From contig NC_050097.1 of the NCBI RefSeq assembly GCF_902167145.1, positions 146,035,982 through 146,099,981 on the forward strand: a stretch of DNA of 64,000 bases, written 5' to 3'. The notes beneath the pieces were generated by a model. That model saw only the letters and a list, made by a program, of their open reading frames with translations. It did no database searches and was not told the origin of the DNA. Shown piece by piece: positions 46,377 through 57,596 of this stretch (its first letter is position 1; each line of letters starts with the position of its first letter). Origin of the DNA: Zea mays (lineage: Eukaryota > Streptophyta > Magnoliopsida > Poales > Poaceae). The translations under genes and the position numbers were made by a program.

Positions 46377-49272
46377 TAACAATGTTATGGTGAAGAAGGC
46401 CAATGGTAAATGGAGAATGTGTATTGATTTTACTGATCTCAACAAGGCTTGTCCGAAGGATGAGTTTCCATTACCAAGGATAGATTCTCTAGTAGATGCA
46501 GCAGCTTCATCAGAGCTCATGAGTCTACTAGATTGTTATTCAGGCTACCATCAAATCTGGATGAAGAAGGAAGATGAGCCAAAAACCAGCTTCATAACCC
46601 CCAGTGGTACATATTGTTACCTTCGGATGCCTGAGGGGCTCAAGAATGCTGGAGGAAGCTTCAGTAGAATGACAGCCAAAGTCCTTCATTCTCAGATAGG
46701 CAGAAATGTGCTGACTTATGTTGATGATATCATAGTAAAAAAGCACGAAGCAAGAAAATCACATTGCTGATCTGCAGGAGACATTCGCTAACTTTAGGCA
46801 AGCTAGCCTGAAGTTGAATCCAGAAAAGTGTGTCTTCGGAGTAAAGAAGGGGAAATTCCTTGGTTGTTTAGTTTCAACAAAAGGAATCGAAGCTAATCCA
46901 AATAAAATTGAAGCTATTCTTCAGATGGAGCTGCCAAGCACAAGAAGGGAGCTCAACGGCTGACAGGAAGACTGACATCTCTGAATCGATTCATATCTAG
47001 ATCAGCAGAGAGAAATTTACCATTCTTTGAAGTGCTGAAGTCGGCCGAAGTCTTTCAATGGGGATCGGCTCAGCAGAAAGCCTTCGAAGAGCTGAAGTAG
47101 TACCTGATAGACTTAACAACGTTAACTCCACCCACGCCAGGGGCTCCTCTGTTATTATATGTGGCAGCTTCGCATTCTGCAGTAAGCGCAGCACTTGTGC
47201 ACGAAAAGCTTGAAGGACAAATTAAAAAGCAAGGCCCAGTATACTTCATCTCTGAAGTCCTCAGCTTATCAAAGAAAAACTACACATAATTGGAGAAGGT
47301 GCTATATGCTGTCTTAATGGCCTCCAGGAAGCTTCGACATTACTTTCAAGCATTCCATATAATTGTTCCTTCATTTCAGCCTTTGAAGGATATTATGAGG
47401 AAATGAGAAGCTATTGGAAGGATTGGAAAGTGGGCTGCGGAACTCAACGAATTCAGCATTGATTATGTGCATAGATCCTTGATCCAGTCCCAGGCGTTAG
47501 CAGACTTCATCGCTGACTGGACGCCAGGGGCTCAGGAAGAAGAAGCAAGTAAAGATGTCGAAGCTTGGATGATGTTCTGCGATGGTTCTTGGGGAACCTT
47601 CGAGGCAGGTGCAGCTACTGTTTTAGTTGCACCTTCCAAAGTCAGAACATGCTATGCAGTGAAACATGATTTCAGCTACACAAATAATATTGCTGAATAC
47701 GAAGCTTTGCTTTTGGGGCTTCGGAAGTTAAAGGCAATGGGGATAAGAAGGGCAGTTCTTAAAACCGATTCCCAAGTTATTTCTGGTCATATTGACAAGA
47801 GTTGTAAAGCAAGAGACCCGAAGCTTGAGAAATACTTGGATACAGTTCGAAGGCTTGAAGCTTCTTTCGAAGGGTTTTCTGACAAGAATATTCCACGAGG
47901 AGAAAATGAGCACGCTGATCTGCTAGCCAAGTCAGCGGCACAGGGGCTGCCTTTACCTTCGAAAGTATTCTTTGAGACAATAATAGCACCTTCGGTTGAA
48001 CTTCTTGAAAGAGCAGTGCTCAATATATGTCCTGTTCATAGTGAAGATTGGAGAACTGTGATTATATCCTTTCTATAGGGCAATTACCTTTCAGATGACG
48101 AATCTTATAATAAAATAATAGAGGCAAGAGCCCGTCCATATGTAATAATAGAAGGGGAGTTATACAAACATGGAGTCTGCTCTCCATTACTCAAATGTTT
48201 ATCCAGACCTGAAGGTATAGAATTGATGAAGGAAATACACGCAGGTCTGTGTGGATCTCACATCGGATCTAGGCCCTTGCTGGGAAAAGTTTTTTGTCAA
48301 GGATTTTATTGGCCGAAGGCAGCTTCGGATGCAGCAGAATTAGTCCAAAAGTGTGAAGGCTGTCAAAAATGTGCAAGAGATCAAAAACAACCTTCATCTC
48401 TGACTCAGTTAATACAGCCCACTTGGCCATTGCAAAGGTGGGGCCTTGATTTGCTAGGCCCACTTCCACCAGCACAAGGAAATTTAAAATATGTTGTGGG
48501 GACGGTAGAATATTTTTCCAAATGGATTGAGGCGAAGCCTTTAGCCACAATAACTTCGGTCACTGTTCAGAAATTTTTTTGGAAAAATATTGTTTGTCGC
48601 TTCGGAGTGCCGAAGGCTATTACTGTGGACAATGGAACACAGTTTGATGCCAAAGCTTTCAAAGAGTTCTGTGAACAAATTGGCACGAAGATCCATTTTG
48701 CATCGGTTAGACATCCGGAGTCAAATGGACTTGTCGAAAGAGCTAATGGCATTATAATGACGGGAATAATGAAGTTAATCTTCAATCAGCCCAGTGGAAA
48801 GTGGCCAGATGAATTGATCAAAGTGGTGTGAAGCCACAACACAACAATGTCAAGGTCAACAGGCTTTACACCATTCAAATTACTGTTTAATGACGAAGCA
48901 ATAACCCCGGAAGAAGCTAAAGCAGGATCAATAAGAACAGTGGCTTCGGCAGAGGACGAAGCTGATTATTCTGTGGCAAAAGATGCTATAGAAGGGATCA
49001 GGCTTCAGGCTGTGGAGAACATCAATAAATATCAAGCCGAAACAATAAAATGGCGTGACAGAAAAGTTCGGTTAAAAAATATCAGGCCAGGGCACTTGGT
49101 ACTTCAAAGAGTTGCCAACTCAGATACAGTAGGCAAGCTACAGTTGAAGTCGGAAGGACCTTTTCTGGTAGTATCTTTGTCAAGACCCGGTTCCTACAAA
49201 TTGAAGGATATGGACGGCAACGACATTCCTAGATCTTGGAATGCGGATGAGCTTCGGCGATATTATGTATAA
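46377..49272 (+). pseudogene. Element B reverse transcriptase, RNase H and integrase, inactivated
   Basis: The frame interrupted by D resumes after the CTAGC duplication. Reverse transcriptase motifs: VMVKKANGKWRMCIDFTDLN (46,390), LLDCYSGYHQIWM, LTYVDDIIV (46,713-46,738). RNase H follows, including a second RNase-H-like (archaeal-type) domain typical of Tat elements (MMFCDGSWG, 47,570; NNIAEYEALLLGLRKLKAMG, 47,690). Integrase has a zinc HHCC (EIHAGLCGSH, CEGCQKCA, 48,235-48,375) and DDE residues in RWGLDLLGPLP, TVDNGTQFD and ESNGLVERANG. It ends NADELRRYYV and a stop. Breaks: a frameshift near 46,740, another near 46,960, and stops at 47,098, 47,287, 47,404, 48,076 and 48,829. Most sit at expected Gln or Trp codons. 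Confidence 0.9.
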
Positions 49273-49441
49273 CTTGATGTAATCTTTTTATTTTTTCCTA
49301 TGGTACCCTTTTCCTTTCTAAAGGGGGAGAAAGGTTTTTAATGGGGCCATAGCATGTAATTTCTCTTTTTTATTTCAGCTCTACAAGAGCAATATCCCCC
49401 AAAAAATGTAAATGTAAAAGCCGAGCACGCACCATCGAGTG
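49273..49441 (+). other. Element B post-integrase spacer
   Basis: Pyrimidine-rich non-coding stretch between the end of integrase and solo LTR E. It ends in the GAGTG target duplication (49,437-49,441). Confidence 0.6.
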
Positions 49442-52400
49442 TGTAACACCCTAAAATCCTATTTTGATATTTGAGAAAAATTTACTAAAGATTTACAAAA
49501 TAAAAGTGTATTTCTAATAAGTTTATCAATTGAAATATTTTCCTAAAGTGAAATAAAAAAAATAATATAAATTTTGGCTATGTATTTGAACTATTTTCCC
49601 AACTAAATAATATGGTGAGATATTTTACATAAATCATGCCTTATTGAATTATATGTTTTTTTTGGCATGGACAAAGTAACCAATATAAATAAATATATAA
49701 TTTTTACTTGCATTGTCATGCTGTGATTTCTGTTTGATGCATCAAATATATGCTTGAAATTCAGAATCAAACTTAAGATTGAAATGAGAAAGGAAATTTG
49801 AATTTGAATTGAATATTTTAAACTTGAACTAGAGAAGAGAATAGAAATAGAAAAGAAAAAGGACAGAAGCCTCGGCTGGGCCGACCTCCCTCCATTCGGC
49901 CCGCTAAAGAATTTTCCCGCGCGCACTCAATTTCAGTCACTGACCTGTGGGCCCGACACGTCAGTCTCACGTCAACACACACTGCAAGCTCGTCCTCTGC
50001 TCATTTGGGGCCCGCTCGTCAGTCATCCTCACCCGGGCGCGGATACCTCCTTTGACCGCGCGTTCGTATCACTGGAGCCGAGGCCCACCTGTCACCCTGC
50101 TCGCGTCCGTAACAAACCGAGCGCAACGGCAAGCGTCATCAGCTTCTTCGTCAACTAGATCCCGCGCATGGCGGGCGGTCTCCTTCCCCTTCTTCTGGAG
50201 CTGCTGGTCGACTCCGATTCCGTCGGTTCGGGACGTTAAATACGTGCTCGCCCGAGAACCCTAGATCCTAAAACCGCACGAACCCAGCCGTCATCCCCCG
50301 TGACCGAGAAAACCAATACGTGTGGTCCGTCCGCTGTCGGAGCCGTGTCTCTACCTTCACCGTCGTTTGGAGGCCGGTGTGGGGTCGTAGGTGTTCGGCA
50401 CTCCGTGTGGAGTGCGTGTGCGAAGAATCAAGATCGGAGGTTGAGACCGGCGTCCGGAATTCCTCGCCGCGACTAAACTCCACCGTGGCTCCGCCATGTC
50501 CCCACGACCAGCGTTCTGCGCGTCAAATCCTCCTGGTATGATGGCTCGATCAAGTTCGCAGTGATTCCCTTATCGCGTAGAAGTGAGCGGATTGGAGAAT
50601 AGGGCATTCGTTAGCCGGTTTCGGGTCTCTCCGGTGAGCTTCGCCGTGGCCTGGTGGGCGGCGCCGCCGTGCGCATCTGCCCAGTTGGGGCGATAACCAT
50701 GCGCCGTCGGATCCACCAGGAACGGCTGCGATTAGAACCGGTATACCGATTCGGGTTTGGGGGCTGTGGGCCGTCCGATTTAGATCAGACGGATGACAGG
50801 TGTAGCTAGCGTTTTGAATCTGGAGGGTTGATATTTGATCGTGCGGTGGCCTACGCATACCGTTTTGATCCACTCCAGATCTAATCTGGAACACCCATGT
50901 CCGATCTGACGGCCGGGATCCACCGCACCTTTGGACCGCGCAAGTTTTGCATATAAACCCCTCTGCTCACGTATTAATAACCCGCGATCCACTTAGGGGG
51001 CGCCTGTGTCTCAGGATTAGTTGTAGAATAGCCCCTGGGTTTTCTGGAAAATGAGGCCTAGTCCAGAAATCGTTTCAATTGAATAAATGAAATAGAAAAT
51101 AGATTTTTAATAGGAAAATAATTGTTGGAACTTCAATAATTCATAGAAAATGCATATGAACTCCAAATTACTTCATTCCAGTTGCTAAAATTTTGTAATA
51201 TTATTCCCTACCACTTAGAGTCTCTGTTTTATCATGACAACAGTAAGAAAATTAATCCCACTCTTAATCCTATTTTAAACACATAAAACCTTTGAAAATC
51301 CATAACTTAAAATCTATAACTCGAAAAATTATGATTCCTATTCTTATGATCTTATTTTAATATGTAGATTATTAATATGTAGTTTATTCTTATGTTTGGT
51401 GTGATGTTAATTTTTTATATACCATGTTTGTCTGTATTGCTACGTTTAGCAGTGAGGACACGTGTCATCTGAAGATCATCCTGGTACCTGGAAATCTCAA
51501 GTCCCAGGCAAGTTGTGCCCTTGATCACTTCTTTACCCATTCATGTTCTTATTAATCATAATGATCTGCATAGGTTAATTTTGCTGGGACCCAATAGGTT
51601 ACCCTAGATTTGACTATCTTTATACCTTGTTTCACCACTGGTTTTACTACTAATTTTTTGGGTAGTACATGCTATTGCTTTATGTGGATTTGGGTATAAA
51701 GATATTTATGACTCATGATTACACTTTCTATTATCTGTTCATTATTTTATGTTCATGATAAGATCATTATGTTAATGGGAACATGGAGAACCACCCGGGA
51801 AAACAGTGCTACCACAAGGGTTTAATGGGACGCCCTTGGCCGATTAATTAGGAAAGCTAGTGGAAGACTACCTTACCCGAAAGGGGCAAGGGCAGTAGGG
51901 GAGTGGTCAGTGTAGGGAGGCCCTCGGGAGGATTTTGCTGCGATGGCGGTCCTACAAGGGATTCCTGCATTGGAGCTTCCTATAAACTGTAGCGGGTTTT
52001 CTGAAGCTAGTGGAACTTTGTAAAGGCCTCGTAGTGTTACCCTGCCTCGCCTCCTCGGTAGAGGTGTATGGGAAGTCACGATCCCTTGGCAGATGGGTAA
52101 CATGACTTGTGGGTAAAGATGCGCAACCTCTGCAGAGTGTAAAACTGGTATACTAGCCGTGCTCACGGTCATGAGCAGCTCGGACACTCACATGATTAAT
52201 TTATGGAACTTAAACTCAATTTGTCGTATGCATTGCATCGCAGGTGAGGTTGTTACTTTTGTTCTACTACTTAATTGGGTTGGTATTTACTTATACTTAG
52301 TAATTGCTAATAAAATTTTGACCAACTTTAAAAGCAATGCTCAGCTCTAACCATCCTCTTTGGTAAGCCTTACACTTCACGTGAGCTCCCACCTTTGGCG

Positions 52401-52758
52401 AGTTCATGCACATTATTCCCCACAACTTGTTGAGCGATGAACGTATGTGAGCTCACTCTTGCTGTCTCACACCCCCCCACAGGTCAAGAACAGGTACCGC
52501 AGGATGAGGCGCTTGGAGGATGCCATGATGAGTTCGTGAGAGGTCTAGGTCGTCGTCTCCCAGTCAACTTTGGGTTGCTGGATCGTTTCCTCATATGATG
52601 TAATTATTTAATTATTTTGTATAGAACTCCTGTTATATAGTAAAGATGTGACATTCGATCCTGTGCCACTATGCATCATATGTGTGAGACTTGGTCCCAG
52701 CACACCTGGTGTTTATGTTCGCGCCCGGGCTTTGGATCCCTAAAACCGGGGTGTGACA
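49442..52758 (+). mobile_element. Solo LTR E, chromovirus type
   Basis: TGTAACACCC...GGGGTGTGACA, 3,317 bp, flanked by GAGTG at 49,437-49,441 and 52,759-52,763, with no internal region. This is the product expected of recombination between the two LTRs of one element. It is clearly related to LTR C over the GC-rich middle and the distal block (CCTATAAACTGTAGCGGG..., 51,980-52,180) but differs in the first 400 bp. TATAAA at 50,952-50,957 is the probable promoter. Confidence 0.92.
51508..52482 (+). other. Predicted GC-AG leader intron in solo LTR E
   Basis: CAAGTCCCAG followed by GCAAGTTGTG (donor 51,508) and acceptor ACACCCCCCCACAG (ending 52,482), 975 nt. The upstream exon starts after TTTAGCAG at 51,453. 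In phase 1 the downstream exon reads GQEQVPQDEALGGCHDEF. The exon-2 frame has a TGA at its first codon. Prediction. Confidence 0.5.
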
Positions 52759-52763
52759 GAGTG

Positions 52764-53125
52764 CAAAGAGAAAAGAAAAAACAGGGAGAAGCTCGAAAGA
52801 CGTCCCTAAGGGGATGCAGAGCACGACGAAGCTACAAAAAGCCGTTCCTAAGGGAGCACAGTGTAAATTTTCTGCTCAAAAGTCATTCCTAAGGGAATGC
52901 AGAGCTTACAGCGAAAAGTCAACGCTGATTCCGCCGAAATATAAGACGAAGCGCGAAAAGTCAACGTGATACCGCCGAAATAGAAGGCGAAGAAGTTCAA
53001 AAGACGTTCTGAAGGGAATGCAGAACTTACAGCGAAAAGTCAGCGCTGATACACCGAAAAATAAGTGGTGAAGCCGAAAAATAAACGACAAAGAGACTTT
53101 GGTTATTCCTAAGGGAATGAAGGCT
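52764..53125 (+). repeat. Degenerate tandem repeats in element B
   Basis: Units of about 50-65 bp recur with the core CCTAAGGGAATGCAGAGCTT then CAGCGAAAAGTCAACGCTGA and CCGCCGAAATA. Three to five imperfect copies are visible (cores near 52,805, 52,845, 52,890, 53,010, 53,107). They sit between the integrase and the antisense gene, where Tat elements commonly carry tandem repeats. Confidence 0.75.
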
Positions 53126-53564
53126 ATGATTGTGGCTTTGTATGTGTGTGTTTGGACATTCATTTGCACGGTACATTACATCATACATTTGCATTCATAA
53201 ACATTCATTTAGACATACATAGGATCATCATCATCATAAACACAGGCAGTTGCTTCAGCTCTAAAGACAAGGCTTCGGCAAAAAAGAAAAAGAAACAGTT
53301 TTTATGCTTCGCTGTGTATGAAAAGAAGGGAAGGTGTTTTTCGCCTTCGGCTCAAAAATGCTAATTTCGTTCACATCAAAGCACTTTATACATTGATGGA
53401 AAGGTAAGAATATATTACAAGGTATGGACAAAGTTCACAAAGTAAAGTTTAATTACATCATTCTTTACAAAGGTTATTACAAAAGTTTTTTAAAGTTTTT
53501 TCTACAGTTATCCATTGAGCTTCGGTTTCGGCTTTGTCATCTGTTAAGCTTCGACTTCATCTTC
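53126..53564. other. Element B intergenic region between tandem repeats and antisense gene
   Basis: About 440 bp where the sense transcript and the antisense gene converge. It contains ACATTCATTTGCA-type short repeats (53,155-53,220) and Lys-rich open stretches without recognisable protein. No terminator was identified for either direction. Confidence 0.4.
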
Positions 53565-53597
53565 TTACTCTTCAGCTTCGGCTTCGACTTCATCATC

Positions 53598-53671
53598 CTA
53601 CACGTATTAAAGTATTGTAAGCAAAATTCAAGTTCGAAGGAAGAGGTAAGCACAAGGTATAATTTTGTTAC
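53598..53671 (-). other. Predicted intron 2 of antisense gene
   Basis: Donor CTTAAGCCG/GTAACA and acceptor AATACGTGTAG/GATG on minus, 74 nt. Removing it replaces a Leu/Phe/Cys-rich stretch by an acidic end in keeping with the rest of the protein. Confidence 0.55.
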
Positions 53672-54370
53672 CGGCTTAAGATGACTCCGAGCTTCATCAC
53701 CAGCTTTGCTTCGTCCACCCTTTGTCCATACCAGTTTTATAAATTTATTTGCTATGCTTCGGGCAAGGTTGGGAATATTATCCAGATCTGCTGGTGAAAA
53801 TCTGAAATTGGGTCTATTGATAACCTTTCCATGTTCGCAGCCAGATTTCAGGAAGGCAACAGCTATGCCCAGAGAAGCTACCAGGGCACAAAAGTCGCCA
53901 TGTCCAGCAATAACTTCATCAAGGTCATCAATTTCACCTTCGAAATGTTCGAAGGTCCCTGGCAGGTCTTCAGTCGAAGGATTAAATTTTTCGTTGCTGG
54001 CTCCAACCGAATAGAAGACCTGCTTCAGCCGTTGAACGCATCGATTACTGAACTCCAGACATTTATTTTGAAGGCTTGTCAATGATTTTTGCAAATCTGA
54101 ACTTTTCTGAACTTCGGCCTCAAATTTTTCATTAAGCTTCTGCTTTTCTTGTTCGAAGCTTTCTGACTGGGAGAGAAGCTTCGTATTTAATTCTGCTATT
54201 TTAGCTTCAGCTTATGCCAATAAGCCTTCGGTTGTCTGAAGCTCGAAGTCCCTCTTTTCAAGAGTAGCTGATTGGTCTTTTATTTTACTTTCTAAACTTT
54301 CAATTATAACTTCGTGTTTTTTATCTTCCAAATCTTGCTGCATTTTCAAAGCTTTACTCAAAAGCATACT

Positions 54371-54442
54371 CTGCGCACAAACAACCTTCGTTAGAAAACA
54401 TCTTTGTTTTTTTACAACAAAACTTAAAGAAAAGTTGTTTAC
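54371..54442 (-). other. Predicted intron 1 of antisense gene
   Basis: Donor AATTTCAAG/GTAAAC and acceptor TTGTTTGTGCGCAG on minus, 72 nt (24 codons, no stop). The translated intron (NNFSLSFVVKKQRCFL) is unlike the flanking Glu/Lys-rich helix, and removal restores a continuous coiled coil. Confidence 0.6.
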
Positions 54443-56470
54443 CTTGAAATTGGAATAGAATAAACTACCAACGATGTGCTGTCGTCGGTAGCGGCTAATG
54501 TCCGTTTCGAGCTTCGGGAAACCAATACTCTTTGACAGAGTACCAATAACCTTCACTCCGGTATGATCCCGGACGCATCCCAACTTTTCATCATCGACAC
54601 CACCGAAGAGAAGTGCCCCCGGCCGATAACCGCAAGATATGGCATACTCTTTTAGCTCTTTTTCAGCCTTTGTCAGCTCTTGTCCAACTAAGTTTTGAAA
54701 ATTAAAAATTTCATCTTCCGAAGTGTCTTTGGCTATTTCTTTCTTCTTCTCGGGCTCTGGGGCTGAAGTCTCTTCGGTAGTTGCAGCAGTTTCTTCTGCG
54801 GCCATGTCTAGCAGTATCTTATCAATATTTGCAATTGTGCTTTCTAAGTGAATATCTTCGGCTGTGGCAGCTTCGGCAGCTGTAGCCTCCGAAGGTGCAG
54901 CTTCGGTAGTTGTTATGCTCTCAATAGCTGGTGCCTTCGGAGCTGAAGCTTGTGGTGGTGTCTTTTCAATGACTTCTGTCACTGTAATGATTCTTTGCTT
55001 TTTTGGCCTAGCTGCCTTCTTCGTTTTTGCGGGCTCCTTTTCCTTCTGAAAAAGCTTCGTCAGATGTGGCCCTAGTGGACTCAGCTTGATAGGCAAAGAT
55101 TCAATCATTACCTTTAAAATTTCCTCCACGTCGGTGGTAGAGGGTGTTGTAGCAGTTTCTTCTTCTTCGTCAATTGCCTTCTGCTTTGGAGCTGTAGCTT
55201 TTCTCTTCTTCGAAGCATCTGTCTTCGGCTCAAGCTTCAGCTTTTTCTTTTTCAATTGTTCTTCATCGTCTATATTCAGAACACCAGCCACTCTCTTTCT
55301 TTTCTGCCCTTCGGCATCCTTGTCTAGCCGCTCGTAGTCGGGATACTCAAAATCCAGAGCATCCATTACTCGGTTTAACCTTCGCTTTGGACGGGTGCCG
55401 AAGGCCGCAGTCATCAATTGATCTTCTTTTTTAGAGTAATTGCCGAGTATTTCATTGCACATTACTTCGATCGTGTCCAGCCACTCTTGGCAAGGCACTT
55501 TGAAATGTTTCTTGAATTTATAATGGTAAGGCAACCGAATAAGTTCCCCCTCCTTCTTTTCTCCTTTAAGCTTCGGCATGGCCCACTCTTTCATAGTTGG
55601 GAACACTCTGAAAGCCAAAAATTCTTGCACTAAGTCCCAAGTGCCGATATGCTCCGCAATAACTCTAAATTCAGCCAGAGCAGTTTGGCTTGGACCCCCT
55701 GGTGTCATGTTGCACCGGGGTCTGGTCTCTCCGAAGATCAACTCTAGCGGACTCTGGACCAGCTTCTCCTTATCTTCGTCAACTTTAACGTAAAACCACT
55801 CAGACTTCCACCCAGCTGACCACTTGCTACGATAACTGATCACTGGAAATTTTGTACTCTTGCGATAGGCAAAATTGTAGCAGCCAAAATTTTCATGCAG
55901 CCCATCTCCTCTATCCTTGGTCTGATAATGAAGCTCGTGCGCTCGGCAGAAACCTTCGGCAAATGGTTCCACCCCTTGGCTTTGGAGAGCCCAGAAATAA
56001 ACGCTAAGCCTAACGATAGCGTTAGGAGTTAGCTGGTAAAGGTAGATCCCAAACCTCTTCAATACATCAGCAATCATCTTGTTCAAAGGAAATCTTAAAC
56101 CAGCTTTAAAGAAACTTTTGAAGACCACTACTTCATATTTTTCTAGCTTTGGAGTAGTCTCTTCTCCACCAAAACGAACCAGCTCTTTCTTCGCTTCATT
56201 AAAATAGCCCAAATTCAACATCTTAGGCAAATCACCTTCGGAGATGGTGGATTTCCCGAAATCCAAGTGGCTGGGTTTACTTGGCACTGCGTTGTAATCA
56301 TCTTCAGACTCGGTCTCCTCAACATCAGCCTGCTCTGCTTCAGTGGCAGGTGCATCCTCCGATGGTACCAGCCCTGAGCGTTTCATCACTTCAAAGATTG
56401 GGGCACTTTCAGCACCTTCGGTTTCCTCTCCGTCGCGCGTAACCTTAGCTGTGGAACGCACTCTGGCCAT

Positions 56471-56949
56471 CTGATGATTGAATTTCTTATTTTTTGAATG
56501 AAGTTGAAAATTTTTCTTTACTTTGCCGAAGCCTTTCTTGTTATGAAGCCTGAGCAAAATAAATAGCTTCGGTTGCGGAAGTAGTGAGCAAGCTTCTACT
56601 TTGGTCAATATTTTGGTAGCAAAACAGTTCAATAGCAATGAATGCTGTGGTAACTTCACACCTACCCGTCTGTTTATATAGTGTCGCAGGTGGGAAGGTG
56701 AATCGTCAAGGTCTTCCGCACCGGACAAACAGCCACCTTCACTCACTGAACGGTGGGCCACAGGGTTCGCGAAGGTGAATCGCCAGGGCGCGCGTAACTG
56801 ATGCAAGATGGGGCCACCTCGCGCGCGAATTATTTTAATCGTTTCTCGCCAACGAGCTCAGGGAAGGTGTTTTTCGGATCTTCGGCATCCCGAAGCCTAG
56901 AAGACTTTTTCACGGATCAAGCTCGTTACGAAAAACGATCTAGCACCGC
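56471..56949 (+). other. Element B region upstream of 3' LTR (antisense-gene promoter side)
   Basis: About 480 bp between the antisense start codon and the 3' LTR. GTTTATATAGTG (about 56,671-56,682) on plus reads CACTATATAAAC on minus, a good TATA box about 200 bp upstream of the antisense ATG. The F copy has the same box (62,891-62,902). No further gene. Confidence 0.5.
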
Positions 56950-56960
56950 GAAGGGGCTAC
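56950..56960 (+). promoter_or_regulatory. Polypurine tract of element B
   Basis: GAAGGGGCTAC immediately before the 3' LTR. The F remnant has the same tract at 63,168-63,178. Confidence 0.65.
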
Positions 56961-57591
56961 TGTTGAGGGTATGCTTCGTAGCCGAAGATCCTAAAGAAAG
57001 AGAACATCTTCGGCAGATCCTCTCAGAAGCAGCGCCGAAGCTATCACCTATAAAGCTTCGGCACAGTGACAGATCTCAAGACGAAGGGGTGAACCGACTT
57101 AAAGATGAAATGACTCAAAGACCCATGATGTTTTGTGTCATTTTGTAGTCGATTGTAAAGGGCATAGATGTAATTTTACAAAGGCTGTGCCCTGTGCCTA
57201 TAAATAGGTGAACAGTACCCCTGTACTGTTCACGCAATCTTGTAATCGCTGACACATTACGCTGGAATTATTGCTTTTTGCCAAGGCGAAGGTACAAATG
57301 TACCTAAATATTATGTTTTGATATTTAGGTTCGTATAATAAAATATGTGAATAATATTATCTGTTTTTGATATATCTTTCTCTAATGTTTTATATTTTAT
57401 ATTTCATTTTTGCATTGTTTTATAAGTCTCATCACGAAGGTGTGACCTTCGTGATATTTTGCTCATGGCCTTCATCCGAAGTTCATTAAATCCTTGGGGA
57501 GATAATGCTTCAGCGGACGAAGGGCATTAATATTTAACATTTTGTGTTGCCTTATTCTTAATTCATAGCATTTGAGAACAAGTCCCCAACA
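56961..57591 (+). repeat. 3' LTR of Tat element B
   Basis: 631 bp, TGTTGAGGGTATGCTTCG...CCCCAACA, with TATAAATA near 57,199. About 2% different from the 5' copy by eye count, plus a 10-bp length difference near the start. Followed by the CATAT duplication. Confidence 0.93.
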
Positions 57592-57596
57592 CATAT

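Larger units (their letters stand above)
53565..56470 (-). pseudogene. Antisense extra gene of Tat element (Transposase_28-type, gene-23-like)
   Basis: Runs opposite to gag-pol. I start it at the ATG at 56,470 (MARVRSTAKVTRDGEE) because the related copy at 62,691 starts identically, although the frame is open further upstream. Residues about 110-330 form the domain labelled 'putative gypsy type transposon' (Transposase_28): FKSFFKAGLRFPLNKMI, YQLTPNAIVRLSVYFWAL, GLHENFGCYNFAYR, WKSEWFYVKV. Then come a Lys-rich nuclear-signal-like stretch (KKKKLKLEPK, SKKRKA; about 430-455), a long Ala/Glu/Thr acidic linker and a coiled-coil tail. Two short introns are predicted (54,371-54,442; 53,598-53,671); with the second removed the protein ends DDEVEAEAEE and TAA at 53,565. 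A TAA at 54,212-54,214 interrupts it. Function is unknown. Confidence 0.8.
29090..57591 (+). mobile_element. Tat-type Ty3/gypsy retrotransposon (B) with nested insertions
   Basis: LTRs at 29,090-29,710 and 56,961-57,591, both TGTTG...CCCCAACA, are flanked by CATAT at 29,085-29,089 and 57,592-57,596. Gag is nearly all deleted. Protease and the start of reverse transcriptase lie at 29,757-30,805. After insertion D (30,806-46,371) come reverse transcriptase, RNase H and integrase to 49,272. After solo LTR E (49,442-52,758) come tandem repeats and a large antisense gene with a gypsy-type Transposase_28 domain. This architecture, with an antisense extra ORF between integrase and the 3' LTR, is known for Tat-lineage elements such as maize Grande. 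Own length is about 9.6 kb. Confidence 0.92.

Noticed and set aside
54212..54214. TAA as a programmed readthrough site in the antisense gene
   Set aside because: Context is not special and it fits the general pattern of Gln-codon loss in this element.
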